Shown in pieces: positions 36,223 to 44,253 of a DNA stretch of 64,000 nt. The notes below the pieces were generated by a model, which did not search any database, was not told the DNA's origin, and saw only the letters and a list, made by a program, of their open reading frames with translations. How positions within the stretch are numbered: position 1 is the first letter of the stretch; each line of letters starts with the position of its first letter. The translations under genes and the position numbers were made by a program. Source of the DNA: Sphingomonas qomolangmaensis (lineage in GTDB: Bacteria > Pseudomonadota > Alphaproteobacteria > Sphingomonadales > Sphingomonadaceae); assembly GCF_024496245.1 (NCBI RefSeq), contig NZ_CP101740.1:3258001-3322000 (forward strand), in the 5' to 3' direction.

Positions 36223-37068
36223 CTAACGGACGGCTTCATGGCGTTTCAAAAGCCATCTCGCAGTCACGACGACCGCCTGAAGGCGGAACAGTGCGTCCGA
36301 TTGATTCGAGATCCCGGGGTGCGCGCCATCGGGATGAAGAAGCTTCGCCAGGCCCGGAAGGAATGCGTGCCCATTGCCTTCCCCAAACTCGTGCTTCGCA
36401 CGCGAGAGGAACCCCCTGTCCGCAAGCAGCCGGCGTTTCGCGAGCCCGCCCTGCAGGGATGCTGCTTCGGCACCGTAAAGATCGTCTGCGATCGCGTCGG
36501 TAAGCGCTTCGAGGAAGGTGCGGCATTGACCGTTCGCCGCCTCCCAGTCGCGTTGCGTGATGTTTTCTCTCGCGCTGTCGAGATGGCGCATTGCGACCTC
36601 AAAGCCGTTTGCGTCGAGCAGCAGGTCCACCTCGCTCGCGCTCTCGGGAAGCTCCACGAAGGCAGGCATGCTGATTGTAAATCCCGAGGGCACTTTCCGG
36701 GTATCGAAGAGCCCGTCAACGGCGCTGAACATGAGCGAATAGCCGTCGAGGTTGAGGTAGCGCTCGAGCTTCTCGAGCAATGCCGCGGCCCGCCTCTCCT
36801 TCCTTGCGATTTCTATTGCCTTGTCGACAAGGACGGCAGCGAGCGGCCGTTCGCCTCTGTCGGTCATCACCCGGTGCGATGCATTCAGCACCGCGAATTT
36901 CTTCAGGTTCAGCATCGTCTTTGCGACCGAGCCGCCGCTCGCCACCTGATCTAGCAGATCATATTCGAGGACGAGACCTTCGATCTCGGCATTGGTCCCG
37001 ATGAAATTCATGATGTCGCAGGCGGTGACGATCACTCCACTACGAAGCGCGGGAGGTGCGTGGGTCAT
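36223..37068 (-). CDS. Abi_C/HEPN-like hypothetical protein
   Basis: 281 residues; start ATG 37068 chosen because the longer upstream frame is Cys/Arg/Pro-rich noise. The last 110 residues have the helical pattern of the abortive-infection C-terminal (Abi_C, HEPN-like) domain: AMRHLDSARENITQRDWEAA, CRTFLEALTDAIADDL, then LHPDGAHPG and ALFRLQAVVVTARWLLKRH. The N-terminal part (QVASGGSVAKTML, RYLNLDGYSLMF) is unrecognised. It is the first gene of the minus-strand cluster, 44 bases before the nuclease-like pair. Abi_C proteins often sit in anti-phage loci. Confidence 0.62.
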   Translation of the reverse strand: MTHAPPALRSGVIVTACDIMNFIGTNAEIEGLVLEYDLLDQVASGGSVAKTMLNLKKFAVLNASHRVMTDRGERPLAAVLVDKAIEIARKERRAAALLEKLERYLNLDGYSLMFSAVDGLFDTRKVPSGFTISMPAFVELPESASEVDLLLDANGFEVAMRHLDSARENITQRDWEAANGQCRTFLEALTDAIADDLYGAEAASLQGGLAKRRLLADRGFLSRAKHEFGEGNGHAFLPGLAKLLHPDGAHPGISNQSDALFRLQAVVVTARWLLKRHEAVR

Positions 37069-37706
37069 ATCACTTTCTGGCACAGTGGCAGCTGTCAGGC
37101 GAGACTTGCGGTTAGCTCTTGAACATTGAGCAGCTGACCCGCAGCGGCAAGGCCATATTCGCGAGAAGGGCGCCTCGGGGACGCGACGCGGATTGTCGGA
37201 GCGCGGGTTTGGCGGGTGCTCACACTGCGGCTGCACGCAGCCACAGGGTTCGCGAGAAACTCGTTTGCCCGCGCATGCACACTTGCCTTTGACCGGGGGG
37301 CGCGGCGGCGGCTGGCGCACGGTTTGCGCGCGCACGCCGCCCCGCCTGCGTTGTCGGCAAGAGTGCGTCTTATTCGTGCATCGCGTCGCTGCGACCGCGC
37401 TCTACGGCGCATGCGCGCCGCCGGGCCGCGTGCCGCGTCCCGGCCTTGGCGGTGACGATCGCTGGCGCATGCTGATGTGGACGGCGCGCTGGCGCGCCGG
37501 CGCTGTCTGGCCGCTCCCGGTCAGCGGGATGGCCGTCGCGCCCGTCTAGGCCCGCTCGGGCGGGGCGCAACCCGGGCGCTGCCCGGGTCCTCCACTGCGT
37601 TGCTGCCTGCGGTGCGCCCCGCCCCTGGCCGCGGGCCTTCCAGGGCTTCCTCGCCGCCCACCCCGCTTTCCGGGGCCGGGTGCTGTTTTTGGTGAGGAGG
37701 TAGATC
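37069..37706. promoter_or_regulatory. GC-rich leader before ardC with hairpins
   Basis: No gene is supported. The segment contains several strong dyads: GGCGCGC-tg-GCGCGCC near 37483-37498, GCCCG-ct-CGGGC near 37551-37562, and the perfect ACCCGGGC-gct-GCCCGGGT at 37570-37588. None is followed by a T-run. The cluster before an antirestriction gene resembles the structured leaders that can serve as single-stranded DNA promoters in transferred plasmids, which is inference. A ribosome site GAGGAGG lies just before 37707. Confidence 0.4.
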
Positions 37707-38651
37707 GTGAGCAAGGACCACAAGCGTCGGACGCGGGGAGAGGTAGAGGGGAGCACGGCTCGCGCCTCGATCTATGGAGAGGTAACCGCGCGGGTCGTGG
37801 CCGAGCTTGAGGCCGGGCGCTTCCCATGGGTGCAGCCGTGGGACGCTGCTGCCGCAGCGCCGGGCCTGCCGCGCAATGCCGCTTCTAACCGCGCCTATTC
37901 GGGGATCAACGTCCTGATCCTGTGGGGCGAGGTGATCGCGCGGGGCTATGCTTCGCAGGGCTGGCTGACCTTCCGGCAGGCGCTGGATGCCGGCGGGTGC
38001 GTCCGCAAGGGCGAGCATGGAGTCGGCGTGGTCTATGCCGATAGGTTCACGCCGGAGGCCGAGAAGGAGCGAGCGGTAAGCGAGGGCGGCGAGGCCCGCG
38101 CCGTGCCCTTCCTCAAGCGCTTCACCTTGTTCAACGTCGCGCAGTGCGACGGCCTGCCCGAGCGGATGCTCAGCGGTGCGGCGCCCCTGCCGCCGCGCGA
38201 GATCGTCCCGGTCGCCGAGGCGCTGATAGCGGCGACCAGCGCCGATTTCCGGATCGGCGGGGCCGAGGCCTATTATGCGCCGGCGCAGGATTATGTGCGG
38301 GTGCCGCCGCAGCCCGCGTTCCGGCATCAGATCGATTATTATCGCACCGCGCTCCACGAACTGGGCCACTGGACCGGGCATCCGAGTCGCCTTGCGCGCG
38401 ATCTGTCCAACCCCTTTGGCAGCGAGGGTTATGCCCGCGAGGAACTGGTCGCCGAACTGGCGTCTGCCTTTCTCTGCGCCGCGCTCGGGATCGTGCCGAG
38501 CGTCCGCCACGCCGATTATCTGGGCTCCTGGCTCGCCGTGCTGCGCGCCGACAATCGCGCGATCTTTCGCGCCGCAAGCCTCGCCAGCAAGGCAGCCGAC
38601 TTCCTGCTCACCTTCCATTCGGAAGCGCCTGCGATGGAGGGCGCAGCATGA
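37707..38651 (+). CDS. ardC: ArdC-family antirestriction protein
   Basis: 314 residues, typical length. The N-terminal ArdC/DUF1738 domain (YGEVTARVVAELEAGRFPWV, YSGINVLILW, GWLTFRQALDAGG, FTLFNVAQCDGLP) is followed by the metalloprotease-like domain with HELGH near 217-221 in ALHELGHWTGH and YAREELVAELASAFLC. ArdC proteins bind single-stranded DNA and protect incoming plasmids from restriction. It overlaps the DUF2958 gene by ATGA and has a hairpin-rich leader. Good start: the GAGGAGG ribosome site precedes the GTG at 37707. Confidence 0.92.
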   Translation: MSKDHKRRTRGEVEGSTARASIYGEVTARVVAELEAGRFPWVQPWDAAAAAPGLPRNAASNRAYSGINVLILWGEVIARGYASQGWLTFRQALDAGGCVRKGEHGVGVVYADRFTPEAEKERAVSEGGEARAVPFLKRFTLFNVAQCDGLPERMLSGAAPLPPREIVPVAEALIAATSADFRIGGAEAYYAPAQDYVRVPPQPAFRHQIDYYRTALHELGHWTGHPSRLARDLSNPFGSEGYAREELVAELASAFLCAALGIVPSVRHADYLGSWLAVLRADNRAIFRAASLASKAADFLLTFHSEAPAMEGAA

Positions 38652-39046
38652 GCCTGCTCACACCAGAGCTTCGCGCCGCGCTGCGCCAGCAGGCCTGTAG
38701 CGACGCCGCCGACAAGCGTCCGCTCGCCAAGCTGTTCAACCCGATGGGCGCTGCGACATGGCTGGCGAGCGAACTGGGCGAAGACGGCGATACGCTGTTC
38801 GGGCTGGCCGATCTCGGCTTCGGCTGTCCCGAACTTGGCTATTTTTCTTTGCGCGAGATCGAGGCGCTGCGCTTGCCGTTCGGTATGCGCATCGAGCGCG
38901 ACCTGACATTCGCGACCCGCCATTCGCTCGCGGTCTGGGCAGCCTGGTCGCGAAAAGCGGGCTCGATTCTCTCAGCCGAGGCGCTGCTCCGCCGCGCCAC
39001 CGCGACCGGATCCGATCTGGCCGACCGGTTTCCGCCGTCCGGGTGA
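38648..39046 (+). CDS. DUF2958 domain protein
   Basis: 132 residues. The sequence LFNPMGAATWLASELGEDGD followed by LFGLADLGFGCPELGYFSLREI is the standard DUF2958 pattern, and IERDLTF with a short charged tail completes it. DUF2958 proteins recur directly after ardC in conjugative elements of alphaproteobacteria; their function is unknown. ATG overlaps the ardC stop (ATGA), so they are co-translated. Confidence 0.88.
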   Translation: MSLLTPELRAALRQQACSDAADKRPLAKLFNPMGAATWLASELGEDGDTLFGLADLGFGCPELGYFSLREIEALRLPFGMRIERDLTFATRHSLAVWAAWSRKAGSILSAEALLRRATATGSDLADRFPPSG

Positions 39047-39148
39047 CGGCGGGAAAGGCGCGCGGCGCGCCTTTCGCCGCAACCCCGAAAACCGGTCCCG
39101 CCCACTTCTCAAGATGCACGGGGCCGGTGCTCACAAGGAGCAAGACCC

Positions 39149-40924
39149 ATGAAACTAGAATTCATCGCGATCGACAAGCTCTATGTTGATAAGGCCAATA
39201 TGCGCTTCGCCAAGCGCCCGCCCGATGTCTCCGACATCCTGCCGAGCGTCCGCAAGCGCGGCATCCTCCAGACCCTGATCGTCCGGCCCGGCGAGGAAGA
39301 TCGCTTCGGCATCCTCGCTGGTGCGCGCCGCTTCCGCGCCGGAGAACTCATCGCCGCCGAGCGCGTCGGCGATGGAGAAAGGTTCCTCTATCCATGTGCG
39401 ATTCTTGAAGACGGCGACGATGCCGCTGCCGTCGAGGCGTCGCTGATCGAGAACATGGCGCGGCTCGACCCCGACGAAGTGACTCGCTGGGAAACCTTCG
39501 TCCGGCTGGTCAAGGAAGGCCAGTCGCCGGAGGAGATCGCCGATACCTTCGCGCTGCCGGTGCTCGCCGTCCGACGCACGCTGGCGCTCGGCAATCTGCT
39601 GCCGCGCATCCGCTATCTGTATCGTCACGACAAGATCGATGCCTCGACGGTGCGCCACCTCACCCTTGCCACCAAGGCTCGGCAAAAGGACTGGCTGGCG
39701 CTGTGGGACGCGCCCGACAGGCATTGCCCGACCGGCTGGCAGCTGCGCGGCTGGCTGCTCGGCGGGCAGGCGATCTGCGCTCGTTACGCGCTGTTCGACG
39801 TCGAGACGAGCGGGGTCGCTTTGGTCGCAGACCTGTTCGACGAACGGCGCTACGTAACCGATAATGATGCCTTCTGGGCGGCGCAGGACGCGGCGATCGA
39901 GCAGCGCCGCGTCGCCTATCTGGAGGCGGGATGGACCGGCGTCGAGATCGTGCCGCCGACCGAGCATTTCCAGCACTGGGAATATGAGCGGGCCCCCAAG
40001 CGCAAGGGCGGGCGCGTCTATATCGAAGTGCGCGCCAGCGGCGAAGTGGTCTTCTACGAGGGCTATCTCAGCCGCAAGGAAGCCAAGCGCCTCGCGCGCG
40101 GCGAGGCGCCCGAGAGCGACCACCCCAAGCCGGTGCGCCCCGAGGTGACCGGCCCGATGCAGACATATATCGACCTGCATCGCCATGCCGCCGTGCGCGC
40201 CGCCTTGCTCTCGCGGCCCAAGGTCGCGCTCAGGCTGATGGTCGCGCATGCGATTGCGGGCTCGCATCTGTGGCGGGTCACCTCCGAGCCGCAGGAAGCG
40301 CGCAGCGATGCCGTCCGGGAGTCGGTCGAGACCTGTCACGGCGAGACGGTGTTCGATGCCCGGCGTCGCCCCTTGCTGGCGGCGCTCGGCATGGATCCCG
40401 AGACGCCGACCTTGTGCGGCGGCGCCGTGGAAGGCGTGGACGGGGACCGCTTGACGGCGACTTTCCTGCCGCTGCTCGACCTCCCCGACCGCCTCGTCAT
40501 GGATGCGGTCGCGGTGCTGATCGGCGAGACGCTCGCCGCCGGGAGCCCGGCGGTCGAGGCGGTCGGCGTCGAGCTGGGCGTCGGCATGGCGAACTGGTGG
40601 CAGGCCGATGGCGCTTTCTTCGAGCTCGTCCGCGACCGGCAAGTGCTCACCGCCATCGTCGCCGAGGTCGCGGGCGAGAGCGTCGCCAATGCCAATGCCG
40701 GCGAGAAGACGGCGACGCTCAAAAAGATCATCGCCGATCATCTCGGCGGTGCCGATGGGCGACCCAAGGTCGAGGACTGGGTGCCGCGCTGGATGGCGTT
40801 CCCGCCGTCCGCCTATACGACGCGCGGCGGCGTCGGCACCGTGAGCGCCTCTGCCAGAGCCGAGGCGGCTCGGCCCGTACCGGCCCCTGAGTCGGTCGTC
40901 GAATCGCAGGCGTTGGCCGCCTGA
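39149..40924 (+). CDS. ParB/RepB/Spo0J-family protein
   Basis: 591 residues, about twice the length of chromosomal ParB. The N-terminal ParB domain has ILPSVRKRGILQTLIVRP and FGILAGARRFRAGELI (the CTPase-type fold), then ENMARLDPDEVTRWETFVRL and a helix-turn-helix at GQSPEEIADTFALPVLAVRR. The long C-terminal region is of the kind found in plasmid or ICE ParB-like proteins of sphingomonads. No parA is adjacent, so partition is not certain; it could act as a nuclease or regulator. Start after AAGGAGC. Confidence 0.88.
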   Translation: MKLEFIAIDKLYVDKANMRFAKRPPDVSDILPSVRKRGILQTLIVRPGEEDRFGILAGARRFRAGELIAAERVGDGERFLYPCAILEDGDDAAAVEASLIENMARLDPDEVTRWETFVRLVKEGQSPEEIADTFALPVLAVRRTLALGNLLPRIRYLYRHDKIDASTVRHLTLATKARQKDWLALWDAPDRHCPTGWQLRGWLLGGQAICARYALFDVETSGVALVADLFDERRYVTDNDAFWAAQDAAIEQRRVAYLEAGWTGVEIVPPTEHFQHWEYERAPKRKGGRVYIEVRASGEVVFYEGYLSRKEAKRLARGEAPESDHPKPVRPEVTGPMQTYIDLHRHAAVRAALLSRPKVALRLMVAHAIAGSHLWRVTSEPQEARSDAVRESVETCHGETVFDARRRPLLAALGMDPETPTLCGGAVEGVDGDRLTATFLPLLDLPDRLVMDAVAVLIGETLAAGSPAVEAVGVELGVGMANWWQADGAFFELVRDRQVLTAIVAEVAGESVANANAGEKTATLKKIIADHLGGADGRPKVEDWVPRWMAFPPSAYTTRGGVGTVSASARAEAARPVPAPESVVESQALAA

Positions 40925-40987
40925 ACCCTTGCGGGGCGGCGCATTGCCGCCCCGCCATTTGCCCGTGGTTCGGCGCCGACCGCACCC

Positions 40988-41203
40988 TCAACGTGCCGCG
41001 CGCCGGATAACCTTCTTGGTCGCGCCGCACAGCGAACAGGGATCGATACTGCGCTCGAACCCACCCTGGCCGGCGAGGTCGCGGGTCTTGTGATCGACCT
41101 GCTGCCGAACGCTGAGGGCCAGTTGATCGGCGATGCAATCGTCGCAGACCGGCCCCTGGGACCGCGGCTCGAACAATGCCCTGATCTGGCCCAATATTGT
41201 CAT
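40988..41203 (-). CDS. Small zinc-ribbon-like hypothetical protein
   Basis: 71 residues with two cysteine pairs, CDDC near residue 20 and CSLC near 56, spaced like a small zinc ribbon. Between them is a helix-turn-helix-like stretch (ADQLALSVRQQVDHKTRDLA). Similar small proteins accompany backbone genes of such elements. It is on the opposite strand to its neighbours, between the ParB-like gene and DUF736. Function unknown; nucleic-acid binding is likely. Confidence 0.6.
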   Translation of the reverse strand: MTILGQIRALFEPRSQGPVCDDCIADQLALSVRQQVDHKTRDLAGQGGFERSIDPCSLCGATKKVIRRAAR

Positions 41204-41396
41204 GACTTCCCCCTGAGTTCGGCTTCATAACCTGCGCGGAGCGTCAGCGCAGCCGGGCTGCGGCGTGCCAGATTGCGCGCGACCGGGGCACCGAAATGGG
41301 GGCAGGCAACGCTCCTCCGCGTCCTTCACGCAGCCGCATGCGGCCTCTTCCACGATGGCCGTCTGGCACCGCGCGGCCTTGGCCAGCAACGGCGTC

Positions 41397-41519
41397 GCCG
41401 GCTTTCTTCCCCGGCTTGGGGCTCAGCCCCGGCGCCTTCCTCGCGAGGCAAGAAAGCCGGCTTTCGCCGTCCTTCGCTGTCGCTTCGGCCCGTCCCTGCG
41501 GGCCGGATGCATGCCGGCC
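41397..41519. repeat. Cluster of nested inverted repeats before DUF736 gene
   Basis: Outer dyad: GCCGGCTTTCTT (41397-41408) pairs perfectly with AAGAAAGCCGGC (41450-41461). Inside it is GGGGCT-c-AGCCCC (41418-41430). Immediately after come CGGCCCG-tccctg-CGGGCCG (41486-41505) and GGCCGG-atgcatg-CCGGCC (41501-41519), the last two mutually exclusive. No T-run follows. Such dense structure suggests a regulatory leader or single-strand DNA element rather than a simple terminator. Confidence 0.6.
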
Positions 41520-41587
41520 GTCGCGATGCCCGCTCGACGCCATCGAGGCCGCAATGGTGCGGCTTCGAGGAAACGAGGAGAATACCC

Positions 41588-41887
41588 ATGGCCACCATCG
41601 GCAGCTTCACCCGCGACGAATCGGGCGTGTTCACCGGCACCATCCGGACCCTGACGCTCAATGCGAAGGCGAGCATCAAGCCCGCGAGCAAGGACAATGA
41701 CAAAGCGCCCGATTACCGCATCACGACTTCGCAAGGCGTCGAATTCGGCGCCGGCTGGACCAAGATCTCGCGCGAAGACCGGCCCTATGTCTCGGTAAAG
41801 CTCGACGATCCCTCGCTCCCCGCGCCGATCTACGCGACCCTGGTCGAGGGCGAGCAAGGCACGCACAGTCTGATCTGGTCGCGCTGA
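41588..41887 (+). CDS. DUF736 family protein
   Basis: 99 residues with the complete DUF736 pattern: [38 protein letters not shown], then [20 protein letters not shown]736 proteins are short beta-rich proteins nearly always encoded with conjugation genes in alphaproteobacteria; function unknown. The ATG follows GGAGAA. It is preceded by a hairpin cluster and followed by a small DNA-binding gene. Confidence 0.93.
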   Translation: MATIGSFTRDESGVFTGTIRTLTLNAKASIKPASKDNDKAPDYRITTSQGVEFGAGWTKISREDRPYVSVKLDDPSLPAPIYATLVEGEQGTHSLIWSR

Positions 41888-42026
41888 GCCTCCGCGTCCC
41901 GCGCTTCCCCGGCGCGGGACGTGCCCCCAAGGGGTGTCGAATCCGGGCTATGCCCTTTTCGACACTCCTCGCGGGGTGCCCGGCACGCCATCCCCGGTGT
42001 CGTTCGAAGCATCGAAGGATTGCGGC

Positions 42027-42254
42027 ATGGACGGCGACGATATCGACCGGGCAACGCGCGCGAAGCGCGGCTCGCCCTTCCTCAACACCGAGCAGGCAGC
42101 AAGCTATCTCGGGCTCTCGGGGCGGTCGCTCAAACGGCTGCGGGTGCGCGGGCAGGGCCCGGTATTCCGCCGGCATTGCCGCTTCGTCCAATATCATATC
42201 GACGATCTCGACGCCTGGAGCCGCGAGCATAGCGCGCGCGGGATAAGCTCGTGA
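42027..42254 (+). CDS. Small helix-turn-helix protein (excisionase/AlpA-like)
   Basis: 75 residues from ATG 42027; a GTG at 41934 would add 31 unconvincing residues. The motif SPFLNTEQAASYLGLSGRSL followed by KRLRVRGQGPVFRR is a MerR/excisionase-type helix-turn-helix ending in IDDLDAWSREH. Such proteins regulate transfer or excision in mobile elements. It overlaps the traF-like gene by ATGA, suggesting it belongs to the transfer operon. Confidence 0.82.
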   Translation: MDGDDIDRATRAKRGSPFLNTEQAASYLGLSGRSLKRLRVRGQGPVFRRHCRFVQYHIDDLDAWSREHSARGISS

Positions 42255-42829
42255 AGGCGAAGCGTCCGCCTGCCGAGGCGCCGCTGCTCGCATGGGGCGA
42301 GGCGCGCTTTGCCCATAACCAGCGCAAGTTGCGCCATCTGCGCCTGGCAATCCTCGGCGGCGCGGCGATGGTGCTCCTCGCAGCACCGGCGGTCTATTCG
42401 CCGACGCCGCGGCTTGTCTGGAACGCCAGCGTGAGCGCGCCGATCGGACTTTATTGGGTGTGGCCCGGCGGCGCCGTGTCGCGCGGCGACATGGCGATCG
42501 CATGGGCGCCGGATCCGTGGCGGACGCTCGCCGCACGCCGTCATTATCTCCCTGCCAACGTGCCGCTGGTGAAGCGCGTCGCCGCCGTTCCGGGCGACCT
42601 GGTGTGTGCCTTCGGACCAACGATTCTGGTAGGTGGCGAGCCGGTAGCGACCCGTCTCGTGCGCGATACCAGCGGGCGCAGTTTGCCCTGGTGGCAGGGT
42701 TGCCACCGGCTCGCCGCGCACGAATATCTGCTGCTGATGGACGCGCCCGCCTCGTTCGACGGGCGCTATTTCGGGATCACCAATCGCCGCGATTTCATCG
42801 GCCGGGTGAGGCTCATATGGCGGCGCTGA
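42251..42829 (+). CDS. traF: TraF-like S26-family signal peptidase
   Basis: 192 residues. One membrane segment lies at about 31-50 (LRLAILGGAAMVLLAAPAVY). The catalytic serine is S62 in NASVSAPIGLYWV, and the general-base lysine is K108 in PLVKRVAAVPGD, matching S26/TraF peptidases that mature the conjugative pilin. The C-terminus has the YFGITNRRDFIGRV segment. It is coupled upstream to the helix-turn-helix gene and overlaps the lytic transglycosylase by 13 bases. Confidence 0.92.
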   Translation: MKAKRPPAEAPLLAWGEARFAHNQRKLRHLRLAILGGAAMVLLAAPAVYSPTPRLVWNASVSAPIGLYWVWPGGAVSRGDMAIAWAPDPWRTLAARRHYLPANVPLVKRVAAVPGDLVCAFGPTILVGGEPVATRLVRDTSGRSLPWWQGCHRLAAHEYLLLMDAPASFDGRYFGITNRRDFIGRVRLIWRR

Positions 42830-43422
42830 GCGGCTTCGCGCTGGCGGCGCTGCTAGCCTTGCCGGATCCGTCGGGCATCGGCGGGGTCTCGCGATGGTCG
42901 GTGGAGATCCAGGCCGCCGCAACACGCTGCGGCGTGCCCGGGGAATGGATTGCGCGGGTGATGCAAGCGGAAAGCGCCGGCAAGACAACCATCGATGGGC
43001 GCCCGATCCGCAGCGTTAAGGGCGCGATCGGGTTGATGCAGCTGATGCCCGCGACCTGGGCTGAGTTGCGGCGCGACCTCGACCTTGGTGACGACCCGGA
43101 CCTGCCGGCCGACAACATTGTCGCCGGTGCTTGTTATCTGCGGCGCATGTACGACCGGTTCGGCTATCCCGGGCTGTTCGCTGCCTATAACGCCGGCCCC
43201 GCGCGCTATGCCGCTTGGCTCGGCGGCGAGGCCAGGTTGCCGGCCGAAACCATGGCCTATCTGCGCAGTGTCAGCGGGGATGTGCCGGCCCCGACAGAGG
43301 CCAGTTCCCCACCGGCCCACACGCTGTTTCTCGTACGCCGCGTCGCGCCTTCGCCGACCCGCGAAGCCAGTTATTCGAACCCAGTGCTCGCGATATTCGT
43401 GCTCCGCCGAGAGGTCCCGTGA
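42817..43422 (+). CDS. Lytic transglycosylase (conjugation-associated)
   Basis: 201 residues. An N-terminal hydrophobic stretch (MAALSGFALAALLALP) is a probable signal. The SLT domain has catalytic E52 in VMQAESAG, then GAIGLMQLMPATW and AAYNAGPARY. It cuts peptidoglycan to let the transfer apparatus through, like VirB1-type enzymes. ATG at 42817 starts inside the traF-like gene. The C-terminal 50 residues are not part of the catalytic domain. Confidence 0.92.
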   Translation: MAALSGFALAALLALPDPSGIGGVSRWSVEIQAAATRCGVPGEWIARVMQAESAGKTTIDGRPIRSVKGAIGLMQLMPATWAELRRDLDLGDDPDLPADNIVAGACYLRRMYDRFGYPGLFAAYNAGPARYAAWLGGEARLPAETMAYLRSVSGDVPAPTEASSPPAHTLFLVRRVAPSPTREASYSNPVLAIFVLRREVP

Positions 43423-43504
43423 GATGATAGGGAGGGAGGGCTCGTCGTGAAGTCCCAGCATGACGGACGACGAAGCGGCCCTCAAGGCCCATGGGTGCCC
43501 CCCA

Positions 43505-43519
43505 ATTTGCTGCGCAAAT
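43505..43519. repeat. Short perfect dyad in the leader of the next gene
   Basis: ATTTGC-tgc-GCAAAT, flanked on both sides by C-runs (GTGCCCCCC and GTTCCCCCC). It lies in the 219-base gap between the transglycosylase and the gene at 43642, whose leader also shares a GCTGTCGCTTCGGC string with the DUF736 leader. Confidence 0.4.
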
Positions 43520-43641
43520 CGGTTCCCCCCATGTCCGCTTCGCGGCGCCTGCGCTGTCGCTTCGGCGGCCCTGACCGCCACTCCGCCGTCCGTCCCCGAG
43601 ATGCTGTCCTCGATAGTGAGGACTGCAAGCGGAGAATGATC

Positions 43642-43998
43642 ATGGCACAGTTGGTATCCATCTCGGGCGCGGCCGATCGCGTGATGGCGGCACTGGTTTC
43701 GGGGCTTGAAATCGAGTTCGGAAGGCAAGCAGGCGCGGCACTGGCTGAGCGGTTCCTCGAGGCCGAGGAAGCCGATTTCCACTGGGAGGCGCGGGTCCTG
43801 GAACGCTGGCTCGGCTGCTATCATGGCGTCGAGGAAGCAGAAATCGACCTCGACCGGGTGCGGATCATCGGCCAGATCGGCGGGCGCTGGTTCGTCGCGG
43901 TGATGCTCGTCGATGGCGATGGCAACGCCCACGGTATGCTCGGCAAACGTAACTTCCGAAGCGCACAGCAGGCGCGAAGGGCGTTCGCGGATGCGTGA
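43642..43998 (+). CDS. Hypothetical protein of the transfer region
   Basis: 118 residues, acidic and mixed alpha/beta, with no recognised domain. ATG at 43642 has GGAGA six bases upstream, which favours it over ATG 43636. It stands alone between the lytic transglycosylase and the candidate oriT. Proteins of this size and place occur in related elements; no function is known to me. Confidence 0.7.
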   Translation: MAQLVSISGAADRVMAALVSGLEIEFGRQAGAALAERFLEAEEADFHWEARVLERWLGCYHGVEEAEIDLDRVRIIGQIGGRWFVAVMLVDGDGNAHGMLGKRNFRSAQQARRAFADA

Positions 43999-44113
43999 GA
44001 AATGCCCCGACACGGGCCGGGATGCGCTGCTCTGCAGGCAGCGTGTCCCGGCTCTCTTTTTGCGCCGGGTGGCAAGCGAAAGGGAGGAAAAGGGAAAACA
44101 AGATAAAGGCAGC

Positions 44114-44164
44114 GTCTCGCGACACCTGCCAGGTCTTTGTCTGCACATCCTTTTTTCGCGAGAC
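44114..44164. other. Candidate origin of transfer (oriT) with inverted repeat
   Basis: GTCTCGCGA (44114-44122) and TCGCGAGAC (44156-44164) form a perfect 9-base dyad with a 33-base loop, about 90 bases before the relaxase gene. A T6 run immediately precedes the second arm, and the loop contains CACATCC, slightly like known nic regions. Relaxase genes of this type usually lie next to their oriT. The nic site itself is not identified. Confidence 0.45.
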
Positions 44165-44253
44165 CCGGCGGCCGGCGCGCGAGACAGGTTTCGCAGGGGT
44201 GGCGGAAATTCGCCGTTTTTCGGGCCGATGCGCGATATTCTGCGAGGCGGGCG

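Noticed and set aside
37570-37588. Dyad before ardC considered as a terminator
   Set aside because: No T-run and it lies 120 bases before a start codon, among other dyads; treated as leader structure.
39155-40741. 528-codon minus-strand frame
   Set aside because: Complete antisense shadow of the ParB-like gene, with no motif.
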